Below, piece after piece: positions 1-6,635 of a stretch of DNA of 11,820 nt. A program made the position numbers and the translations under genes. The notes below the pieces were generated by a model. That model was not told the origin of the DNA and made no database searches. It saw nothing but the letters and a program-made list of their open reading frames with translations. Within the stretch, counting starts at the first letter, position 1. Each line of letters begins with the position of its first letter. The DNA is taken from assembly GCA_026398575.1 (NCBI GenBank), contig JAPLSP010000375.1, forward strand, positions 1-11,820, read 5' to 3'. Origin of the DNA: Candidatus Sumerlaeota bacterium (GTDB lineage Bacteria; Sumerlaeota; Sumerlaeia; JADFCT01).

Positions 1-281
1 TCATCCAATCCCTGGCTTGATGTCCCGGCTGGCTGCGTGGTCAACATGGCCCAAACTCAAAAAGTTTTTCTTTATTTAAATATTTGAACGACAAAAATCC
101 GAATGAATTACAGCGCATCCCGAATGCGTTTGCAAGCGAAAACTTACCAGTATCTCAGTGCCATTTGGATTTGCGAAAAATCAATTGGCGCTCCGATCGA
201 AAACCGATAAGAATCGGTTCGCGCGTTTTGGGAAGAGAAAGAACATTGCCGCACCCGCGGTCGCCGAGGATGGTTTTTATT
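1..281. other. Non-coding lead region upstream of metG
   Basis: No gene can be supported here. Two forward frames are open from the window edge to stops at about 77-79 and 85-87, so the tail of an upstream gene is possible but not recognisable. Positions 57-88 are AT-rich and could hold a promoter for metG, but no convincing -35/-10 pair is seen. The metG frame stays open back to an ATG at 84; the 66 extra residues are basic, unlike any synthetase N-terminus I know, and are probably untranslated. Confidence 0.5.
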
Positions 282-2387
282 ATGCCGAATCCAGCCAGAT
301 CCGATTTCTATGTCACCACCCCGATCTACTATGTCAACGATGAGCCGCATATCGGCCACTCCTATACAACAATCCTGGCCGACGCCTTGACGCGCTATCA
401 CCGTTTGTTTGGCGGCGAGGCGTGGTTTTTGACCGGAACCGACGAACACGGCCTGAAAGTTCAGCAGGCGGCCGACGCGCGCGGCGTTTCGCCTCAAGCG
501 CATTGTGACGCGATGTCCGTGCAGTATCACGACCTCTGGGGCCGTTTGAATATTTCTTACAGCGATTTTATCCGCACGACCGAGTCGCGGCATGAGCGCG
601 TGGTGCAGGAGTTTCTGAGGCGCGCGTATGCCAACGGAGACATTTATAAGTCTTCCTATAAAGGCTGGTATAACGTGCGCGAGGAGATGTTCATCACCGA
701 CAAGGAAAAGGAACAACTGCAGGACGACATCGCCGCCGGACGCGTGATCGAGATGGAGGAGGAGAATTATTTCTTCCGGCTGAGTAAATATCAGCAATGG
801 CTGATAGACTATATCGGCAAGCATCCGCAGTTCATCGTCCCGGAGTCGCGCTGCAACGAGGTCCTCGGATTTCTGCGCGAGCCGCTGAATGACTTGTGCA
901 TCTCGCGCCCCATCGAGCGTTTGAAATGGGGAATCCCGCTGCCGTTCGATGAGCGGTTCGTCACCTACGTCTGGTTTGACGCGCTGATCAACTACGTATC
1001 GGCGCTGGGCTGGCATACGGAGGAGGATGCGAAATTCCGGCGCTATTGGCCCCTGGCTTTGCATCTGATCGGCAAAGACATCCTCAAGCCGCACTGTGTT
1101 TATTGGCCGATCATGCTTCGGTCCGTGGGGCTCGAACCGCCGCGGCAGATTCTGGCGCATGGCTGGTGGTGCGCGCCGGACGGGGCCAAGCTTTCCAAGA
1201 CTCTTCATGGCAGCGGCTTGTTCCTGTGGCTGGCGGATCAATACGGCGTGGATGAATATCGCTATTTTCTATTGCGGGCGATGGTGGTCGGACTCGACAG
1301 CGGCGTCAATGAAGAGATTTTTACCGAGCGGATCACGAGCGAGCTGGCCAACGGCATCGGGAATCTGCTGAGCCGCACGGTGAAGATGGTTCAGCAATAC
1401 TGCGGCGGCAAGGTTCCCGCGCGTCCCAACGAGAGTGAGCTTAATGACGCCGATGCGATCATGCGACGAAAAACCTCCGAAGTGGGGGCGAACATTCGCG
1501 CCGCCGTCGAAAGCCTTCAGACGCACAACGCCATTGCCGAAGTCCTCAGCCTGACGCGCACCGCGGATGGATACATTGTGGAGCGGGAGCCCTGGAAGCT
1601 GCATAAGCTCGGCGAGACCAGTCAGGTGGAAATCACGCTCTACAACTGCCTCGAGGTGTTGCGTCTGGCGGGTGTGGCGCTGTCGCCCATCATGCCCGTC
1701 AAGTGCGCGGAGCTGTTGAAGCAAATCGGCGCAGCCACGCCCGAGCCTGGGAGTTGGGATCGGAATATGGAGTGGGGGGGCCTCACGCCCGGCGACAGCG
1801 TTCCGGGCGGCGTCATGCTGTTTCCGCGCATTGCGGAGTTGAAAGGAATGCCGGAAGGCTTGGCGCACAAGAGCGTCGCGCCTGCCGGCAAACCCGAACC
1901 GGAAGCGGCGACTGAAACGGCAAAGGGAGCGGCGCAAGGAGCGGCGCGTGCAGAAACCGGCAAAAGGCTCCGGTCTTCCGAGGCGGCTAAGATCAGTCCG
2001 TCGTCGGCGCCGGGCGCTGCGCCTGCTTCGCCTGCCGCAAAGCCCGCCGCGGCCCCCGAAGGAATCATCACGATCAATGATTTCGCAAAAGTCCAGCTGC
2101 GGACGGCGGAAATCATCGAAGCGAAAAAGCATCCGAACGCCGATAAATTGCTCGTTTTGCAGATTGTCCTGGGCGCGGAACGGCGGCAGATTGTCGCCGG
2201 CATCGCCGCATACTTTAAGCCGGAGGATCTGATCGGCAAGCGCATCATTGTAGTGGCGAATTTGCAGCCGGCCAAGCTGCGCGGCGAAGTCTCACAGGGA
2301 ATGTTGCTGGCGGCGCGCGACGGCGACCAGCTGACGCTGATCACCACGTCCGACCCGCAATTCGCGTCGGGTTGCGGGATCAGTTGA
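282..2387 (+). CDS. metG: Methionyl-tRNA synthetase (MetRS) with C-terminal tRNA-binding domain
   Basis: This cytoplasmic class I synthetase charges tRNA(Met) with methionine using ATP. From the ATG at 282 it has 701 residues. Seen in order: the FYVTTPIYYVND opening; the HIGH signature at residues 23-26; the TGTDEHG block; GWYNVREEMF at about 128-137; the KMSKS-loop equivalent written KLSKT at 303-307; a helical anticodon-binding domain to about 515; an Ala/Pro-rich linker at about 530-595; and a Trbp111/EMAP-like OB fold at about 595-701. The zinc-knuckle cysteines of the E. coli type are absent, so this belongs with the knuckle-less MetRS forms (known, for example, in alphaproteobacteria). 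The ATG at 282 fits the usual N-terminus and has GAGG 12 nt upstream; ATG 270 is the alternative. The 49-bp gap to the next gene suggests possible co-transcription. The loop after KLSKT is atypical. Confidence 0.95.
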   Translation: MPNPARSDFYVTTPIYYVNDEPHIGHSYTTILADALTRYHRLFGGEAWFLTGTDEHGLKVQQAADARGVSPQAHCDAMSVQYHDLWGRLNISYSDFIRTTESRHERVVQEFLRRAYANGDIYKSSYKGWYNVREEMFITDKEKEQLQDDIAAGRVIEMEEENYFFRLSKYQQWLIDYIGKHPQFIVPESRCNEVLGFLREPLNDLCISRPIERLKWGIPLPFDERFVTYVWFDALINYVSALGWHTEEDAKFRRYWPLALHLIGKDILKPHCVYWPIMLRSVGLEPPRQILAHGWWCAPDGAKLSKTLHGSGLFLWLADQYGVDEYRYFLLRAMVVGLDSGVNEEIFTERITSELANGIGNLLSRTVKMVQQYCGGKVPARPNESELNDADAIMRRKTSEVGANIRAAVESLQTHNAIAEVLSLTRTADGYIVEREPWKLHKLGETSQVEITLYNCLEVLRLAGVALSPIMPVKCAELLKQIGAATPEPGSWDRNMEWGGLTPGDSVPGGVMLFPRIAELKGMPEGLAHKSVAPAGKPEPEAATETAKGAAQGAARAETGKRLRSSEAAKISPSSAPGAAPASPAAKPAAAPEGIITINDFAKVQLRTAEIIEAKKHPNADKLLVLQIVLGAERRQIVAGIAAYFKPEDLIGKRIIVVANLQPAKLRGEVSQGMLLAARDGDQLTLITTSDPQFASGCGIS

Positions 2388-2436
2388 AAGCAGGCAGGAA
2401 GAACAGTCGTCTGGCACATCCACGCAAAGGAAAAAT

Positions 2437-3288
2437 ATGCTACGCAGTGGACTCTCAGACACGCATCCAAAGGTTTTGCGGAAGCAGATTGAATTGCTCC
2501 GCGCGTTGACACCAGCCCAGAGATTCTTAAAGATGCTGGGGCTTACCCAGACGGTGATCGGATTATCGCGCGCTGGAATCCGCAGATGTAACCCCGGATT
2601 GTCCGAGGAGGAAATTCGATGGTTGTATGTGGGATATGTCTATGGAAAAGATTTGGCTAATCGTGCGCGATCTTATACCAAGGAGAAGTGGCCATGCTCG
2701 CAACGAGACTGCTTTGCGGCAATGTTTGCCGTTGTCCAGATTTTTGAAAAACTTGGGGTTCCTTACTATGTCACTGGGGCCATGGCAAGTTCCTTGCACG
2801 GCGTTGCGCGTACAACACTGGCTGTGGATATCGTAGCTCAGCTCTCATTGCAGCATGTGGAATTGTTTGCAGCGGCGCTAGAGGATTCTTACTACCTCAA
2901 TCGAGAAATGATACAAGACGCTGTTGAACATCACTCTTCTTTCAACATCCTTCATCTCGAATCCATGTATAAAGTGGATATATTTGCTCAAAAAGACGGT
3001 GCGTTTGACCTCTCCGTTATGGAACGGAAAAAAAGCATCCAGATAACAGAACCGGAGTCCATGGAGTTCTTCGTTGCAGCGAATGAAGACACGATCATCA
3101 GCAAATTAGACTGGTATAGAAAGGGCGGGGAAGTCTCGGACAAGCAGTGGAATGACATTTTAGGGATGCTGCAAATCCATGAGGGCGTGCTTGATATGGA
3201 TTATATGCGCCATTGGGCAGATGAGCTGAATTTGGGAAATCTTTTGGCCGAAGCCATTCAAGATGCGAAAAGCGCCATAGAGCAATAA
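2437..3288 (+). CDS. Nucleotidyltransferase-like protein fused to a short N-terminal domain
   Basis: A 283-residue protein in two parts. Residues 1-80 (SDTHPKV, LTPAQRF, SRAGIRR, NPGLSEEE) resemble a short uncharacterised protein that, as I recall, is usually a separate gene just upstream of a nucleotidyltransferase-like gene. Residues 97-265 resemble that second protein: GVPYYVTGAMASSLHG (107-122), RTTLAVDIV (125-133), and a later strand with YKVDIF (178-183). The family normally has two aspartates as DxD after the Gly-Ser turn; here the first position is Ala129 and only Asp131 remains, with Asp181 as the likely third carboxylate. The start has AAGGA five bases upstream. Some stretches fall to 35-42% GC while metG reaches about 68%, suggesting acquisition. 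An out-of-frame ATG at 2694 with a nearby GGAG raises the possibility that two genes were joined by an indel. Substrate unknown; a degenerate antitoxin- or AbiEii-like role is possible. Confidence 0.7.
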   Translation: MLRSGLSDTHPKVLRKQIELLRALTPAQRFLKMLGLTQTVIGLSRAGIRRCNPGLSEEEIRWLYVGYVYGKDLANRARSYTKEKWPCSQRDCFAAMFAVVQIFEKLGVPYYVTGAMASSLHGVARTTLAVDIVAQLSLQHVELFAAALEDSYYLNREMIQDAVEHHSSFNILHLESMYKVDIFAQKDGAFDLSVMERKKSIQITEPESMEFFVAANEDTIISKLDWYRKGGEVSDKQWNDILGMLQIHEGVLDMDYMRHWADELNLGNLLAEAIQDAKSAIEQ

Positions 3289-3296
3289 TCGCGTTC

Positions 3297-4901
3297 TTAT
3301 CGGGGATTCGGCTGGAAAGGCCTGTTTGTTCCATCCCTGCCGGAATTGGCGTCGCCGCGGCCACCGGGCACGTTGCGGCCACCCGGAACGCCGGGAGCGT
3401 TGGCTCCACCCGGAGCGCCAGGAGCATTCGGCGCTCCAAGGCCGGCGGGGCGGCCATCGGCGCCAGGACGGCCCGCGCCTCCAGCAGCGTTCTGCGGCGA
3501 AGGCGCGCCCGGAACTACGGGAACTGTGAGGCCGGTCTTCCCGGCGCTCTTGGCGCGGTGTTCCATAAGGGCGTCCAGCAGCAGTTCGTGTTTGGCTTTT
3601 TCAAGGAGTTCCATATCGGTCAGCAAGCCCTCATTGATCCGGGCGATTTCTTCATATCTCTTGATCGAGCTTTTGGCCAGGGCGGGCCGGTATTTGGCGA
3701 TGAGATATTCAATGATGGCCGGGCGGCATTCGTCAAACGTGCGGCGTTCGCGATCCTTTTCCCGGATCATTTTGATCACATAAACGCCAAAGCGCGTCAT
3801 GATGACGTCGCTAACCTGCCCGGGTGGAAGCGTCCAAATCGTTTGCGCTAGACGCTCGTCAGGAAAGGTGGCGGTCTCGTCTATCCACAGGTCAATCGGA
3901 GTATTCCTGTCCATTTTGATGTCTTGGGCCAGCTGGGCAAAATCCGCGCCCTTCTTGGCCTTGCGCTGCGCCCTCTCCATTTCCTTCTTCTGATCGTCGG
4001 GCGACACGCCGTCGCGAGGCCTCAAAACAAGGAGCTGATAATTGCGCCGGCGGGGCTGAAGCGCAAAGCGTTCGGGTTGCTTGACGTAAAGATCGCGCAT
4101 TTCCTGTTCCGAGATATTATGCTCGATCCAATAGCGCGTGTATTTGTCGCACAGCATCGCGTCGGTCAGGGTATCCCGGAAATCCTCCACGGAAAGTTGC
4201 GCGGCTTGCGCGGCGTCTTCGAGCGATAGGATTTTTTCATTGCCGCCGGCTTTGCGGATGGCCTCAATCCCCAGCGTGATCTCGGTGGGCGTGATGCCCA
4301 GCTTCACCTCGCGCGCGTCGCGGATCAGCGCCTGGGACATCAGCCAGTCGCTCACGGTGCGTTCCTCCAGCGCGCGCTTGAGGGCTCGATAGGCTTCTTC
4401 GTCTTTTTCCGCGTCCATCTTTTTCGGCGAGGCTAATTCCTTCAGGCGCGGCGCGATGAGCCGCTGCAGCTTCAGCAGTGTCAACTCATCTTCGCCCAAA
4501 CTGGCGACGATGGCCAGATGCCCGCTGCGAGGTTTTGCGGGCGCCTTGGTCGTGGCGTAGGCGAGCGTCTGCGTATTTGAAGACGAGGCGGCGGCGATGG
4601 ATATTTTTTCTTTGAGGGAAGCGCCGCCGGCGCCCGGTATGATGGCTGCCGGCTTACCGGCGCTCGATCCATCCGCGATCGGCTTCCCGGCGCTTGGCGC
4701 TCCTGCAATTGGCTTGCCGGCGCCCGATCCGCTGACTCTTGGTCCGCCGGGCGTGGTTACGCGGCTGTCTTTCATCTGCGCATGAACAGCGGACATCACA
4801 AAGCAAAGGGAAAGAGCGATGGAAAGGGAACGGGAGAAATAAACGATCCGGAACACGGTAAAAGAAAATCCTTTTGACAAGGTAATGAAGCAGGGCGACA
4901 T
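3297..4901 (-). CDS. Exported parvulin-like (SurA/PpiC) peptidyl-prolyl isomerase with low-complexity ends
   Basis: From the ATG at 4901 this is 534 residues. A signal sequence ends near AVHA|Q (residue 41), so it should act in the periplasm or outside. Residues 60-95 hold three imperfect 10-residue repeats (SAGKPIAD type). Residues 129-267 form a charged helical region like the SurA N-terminal chaperone domain. Residues 284-400 match a PpiC-type parvulin domain: NYQLLVLRP, a KKGADFAQLAQ helix, and LPPGQVSDVIMTRFGVYVIKM. The usual GGDLGW segment is replaced by TPIDLWI, so isomerase activity is doubtful. Residues 462-534 are a Gly/Pro/Ala tail with collagen-like GAP/GGR triplets. The expected role is outer-membrane protein folding. 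No strong Shine-Dalgarno supports 4901; GTG at 4856 would give a compact signal peptide (MFRIVYFSRSLSIAL), and the frame runs back to a TTG at 4949. It converges on the gene ending at 3288. Confidence 0.75.
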   Translation of the reverse strand: MSPCFITLSKGFSFTVFRIVYFSRSLSIALSLCFVMSAVHAQMKDSRVTTPGGPRVSGSGAGKPIAGAPSAGKPIADGSSAGKPAAIIPGAGGASLKEKISIAAASSSNTQTLAYATTKAPAKPRSGHLAIVASLGEDELTLLKLQRLIAPRLKELASPKKMDAEKDEEAYRALKRALEERTVSDWLMSQALIRDAREVKLGITPTEITLGIEAIRKAGGNEKILSLEDAAQAAQLSVEDFRDTLTDAMLCDKYTRYWIEHNISEQEMRDLYVKQPERFALQPRRRNYQLLVLRPRDGVSPDDQKKEMERAQRKAKKGADFAQLAQDIKMDRNTPIDLWIDETATFPDERLAQTIWTLPPGQVSDVIMTRFGVYVIKMIREKDRERRTFDECRPAIIEYLIAKYRPALAKSSIKRYEEIARINEGLLTDMELLEKAKHELLLDALMEHRAKSAGKTGLTVPVVPGAPSPQNAAGGAGRPGADGRPAGLGAPNAPGAPGGANAPGVPGGRNVPGGRGDANSGRDGTNRPFQPNPR

Positions 4902-5124
4902 TGTGTCCGAGGCCGGCGGGTTTGCAAGGAGGATTTTGGGCCAAAGCAAACCGGCTAAGTGCTCTGAATCAAAAATTTAGTAACGTATTTTTGTCTAAGG
5001 GACGAAAGCAATGCGCTCCTATCCGCATGAATCTACTTTTCCTGCATGAGAATTTGCGATAAATTAATGAGATCGTAATTTCGCATATGTGTACTAAGGC
5101 AAACCGGCTTGTATTCGCTTTTGA
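4902..5124. other. Intergenic spacer between the isomerase and oxidoreductase genes
   Basis: This 223-bp spacer should hold the promoter of the isomerase gene and the 3' end of the oxidoreductase transcript, both on the minus strand. No convincing promoter pair or hairpin-plus-U-run terminator was found. It contains two direct copies of the 11-mer GCAAACCGGCT (4946-4956 and 5099-5109), of unknown meaning. Confidence 0.4.
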
Positions 5125-5541
5125 TCATCCCGCCCACGGATGCTTGTAGGGCGCGCGATAATCGCGCTTGAGGAGCGCGGAGGCTTCGGCGTCGCCGGGG
5201 ATTTGTTCGGCGGCGGCGTCCCATTTGATTTTGCGGGCGATGTCGTAGGCGATCATGGCCAGCTTCACCGTCGTGGTGCTGAGGTAGCCTTCCATCGGCG
5301 GGCATGACGGAGCGCGGCGCGTGCGGACGGCGTCGAGGAAGTCGGCGACGTGCAAGGCGCCGGCGTCGTTCTTGGCGGTGTTGACTTTGCGCTCCTGGCC
5401 TTTTTCGCGCGGGATGACGATCCACTTGTCGTCGGTGACGAAGACGGTTTCCTTTTCCCCAAAGAAAAAGGCGCCGTTGTCTATCTCTACTCGAACCACA
5501 CGGTCAGGGCGTCGGGCGTGGTGATCTGGTTGGCAAAGCAA
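5125..5541 (-). pseudogene. C-terminal fragment of frameshifted Gfo/Idh/MocA oxidoreductase
   Basis: This open frame carries the missing C-terminal third of the oxidoreductase upstream of it. Homology-like sequence begins near 5487 (EIDNGAFFFGEKETVF) and continues through DKWIVIP, KNDAGALHVADFLDAVRTRR, PMEGYLSTTTVKLAMIAYDIARKI and a YRAPYKHPW end, the usual closing pattern of Tat-exported Gfo/Idh/MocA proteins. The first 18 residues (MLCQPDHHARR...) are only the out-of-frame reading of the preceding fragment. Taken with residues 1-300 of the upstream part, the restored protein would be about 420 residues, normal for the family. There is no separate ribosome site for this part, so it is probably not translated unless the ribosome shifts frame. 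A sequencing error could also explain it. Confidence 0.8.
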
Positions 5542-6389
5542 TAGATGCCGCCGGCGGCGTGGACGGCTTTGGGCGCGCCTTCGCCGAGTATCCAGCGCAC
5601 GGCGTCTATCACGTGGATGCCCCAGTCAACCAGATGGCCGTGGCCGATGGTCTTTTCCAGGCGCCAGCTTTTGTGTCCGACTTGCGGACTATAGGGAATC
5701 TTCGGCGCAGGTCCACACCAAAGGTCCCAATCGAGGGTGGCCGGCGGGTCTTGCGGTTTGCAGTCGCCGATGGTCGCCTTATAGTTGATCTGCGCCTCGA
5801 CTTGGATGATGCGTCCGGGGGCGCCGCTCTGGATATATTCGCGAGCGCCTTTGAATCCCGCGGCCTGGCGGCGCTGAAAGCCGATCTGCACGATTTGCTT
5901 GGGGGCGCGCTTGGCCGCCTCGACCATCGCGCGGCCTTCGCGGATGTCATACGCCAGGGGCTTCTCGCAGTAGATGTCGAGTCCTTTTTCCAGCGCCGCG
6001 ATGAACGGCAGCGCGTGCCAGTGCGGCGGCGTGCCGATGATGACCGCGTCTATATCGCTGGCCTTGAGCAAATCGTCATAGAGTTTGTGGGTCGCCGGCT
6101 TCTTGCCCTGCAATTTGGCGATCTCGTCGGCGCTTTTGCTCAGGTGTTCACTATCCACGTCGCACAGCGAGACAATCTCGACGCCGCCGGCCTTGAGCGC
6201 GGCTTTGGCGTCCACCATGCCATACCATCCGCAACCGATCAAGCCCATGCGGATTTTCTTTGCGTCGGCGGCGGCTGGGGAGGAGGCGGGTTGGGCGGAT
6301 GCGTTCGGCGAGGTGGATAGGCTTGCGGCTGCCGCTCCGGAGGCAGCGGCGGCAGCGGCGATGAACTTGCGACGATTCCACTGGCTCAT
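5487..6389 (-). CDS. Gfo/Idh/MocA oxidoreductase with Tat signal, N-terminal part (frameshifted)
   Basis: This is an NAD(P)-dependent sugar- or inositol-type dehydrogenase of the Gfo/Idh/MocA family, 300 residues before a premature stop. Seen: a twin-arginine signal with NRRKF at 5-9 and an Ala-rich core, predicting folded export to the periplasm; a Rossmann motif GCGWYG at 52-57; DVD at 77-79; EKP at 142-144; and the catalytic-type helix DWGIHVID with His259 and Asp262. The start at 6389 is decided by AAGGAG at 6397-6402, seven bases upstream. After TPDALTVWFE the frame meets TAG (5487-5489) while the C-terminal sequence continues in another frame, needing a net one-base loss or two-base gain. 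The palindromic tandem array lies immediately upstream. It probably belongs with the DUF4838 and beta-helix genes in handling a glycan product; the substrate cannot be told. Confidence 0.85.
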   Translation of the reverse strand: MSQWNRRKFIAAAAAASGAAAASLSTSPNASAQPASSPAAADAKKIRMGLIGCGWYGMVDAKAALKAGGVEIVSLCDVDSEHLSKSADEIAKLQGKKPATHKLYDDLLKASDIDAVIIGTPPHWHALPFIAALEKGLDIYCEKPLAYDIREGRAMVEAAKRAPKQIVQIGFQRRQAAGFKGAREYIQSGAPGRIIQVEAQINYKATIGDCKPQDPPATLDWDLWCGPAPKIPYSPQVGHKSWRLEKTIGHGHLVDWGIHVIDAVRWILGEGAPKAVHAAGGIYCFANQITTPDALTVWFE

Positions 6390-6396
6390 GGGAGGT

Positions 6397-6402
6397 CTCC
6401 TT
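6397..6402 (-). promoter_or_regulatory. Shine-Dalgarno AAGGAG of the oxidoreductase gene
   Basis: AAGGAG on the minus strand with a seven-base spacer to the ATG at 6387-6389. It fixes the start at MSQWNRRKF rather than the in-frame upstream ATG at 6449, and so places the twin-arginine motif close to the N-terminus as expected. Confidence 0.7.
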
Positions 6403-6487
6403 GATGAAAGGCTTGAGGCGAGTTTGGGTGAGAGAATGGAGTGATTCAATGGGTTTCTCTGGATTCTTTAGATGTGGATAATTGTCT

Positions 6488-6635
6488 CACCTGAAGGTGG
6501 AAAACAAACACCACCTAAAGGTGGAACTACAAACACCACCTAAAGGTGGAACTACAAACACCACCTAAAGGTGGAACTACAAGCGCCACCTGAAGGTGGA
6601 ACTACAAGCGCCACCTAAAGGTGGAACTACTAGCG
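6488..6635. repeat. Six-copy tandem array of palindromic 24-25 bp units
   Basis: Units begin at 6488, 6512, 6537, 6562, 6587 and 6612. Each has a core CACCT(A/G)AAGGTGG followed by a linker, AACTACAAACAC in units 2-3, AACTACAAGCGC in 4-5, and a shorter AAAACAAACAC in unit 1. With the preceding C, each core is a palindrome CCACCT-RA-AGGTGG; the first copy has T in place of the outer C. Substitutions in the core fall only in the two central bases, while the arms are kept. In minus-strand RNA each would make a five-pair stem with a UUUA or UUCA loop. The sixth copy runs into the stop codon of the DUF4838 gene (6630-6632). The array lies in the 5' leader of the oxidoreductase gene. It could be a REP-like element, a series of protein-binding sites, or an RNA-stabilising spacer; nothing in the window decides. 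Confidence 0.9.

Noticed and set aside
53..75. Terminator-like hairpin (AAACT/AGTTT followed by T-rich sequence)
   Set aside because: The stem is only five AT-rich pairs and would be too weak to support a call.
1..87. C-terminal tail of an upstream gene
   Set aside because: Two forward frames are open from the edge and neither gives a recognisable protein end, so no choice is supported.
144..1241. 365-codon minus-strand frame opposite metG
   Set aside because: It lies opposite conserved synthetase motifs, shows no domain of its own and has the composition of a shadow frame.
4902..4949. Upstream TTG start of the isomerase gene
   Set aside because: TTG is a rarer start, no Shine-Dalgarno supports it, and it would place 16 extra residues before an already long signal sequence.
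4946..5109. 11-base direct repeat GCAAACCGGCT at both ends of a spacer
   Set aside because: Only two copies and no further structure; could be chance or an old duplication.
5559..6320. 253-codon + strand frame opposite the oxidoreductase
   Set aside because: It covers the Rossmann and EKP motifs on the other strand; no recognisable protein features.
6488..6635. CRISPR array
   Set aside because: The units are contiguous and near-identical along their whole 24-25 bases; the 10-12 base linkers are repeated, not unique spacers, and no cas gene is present.
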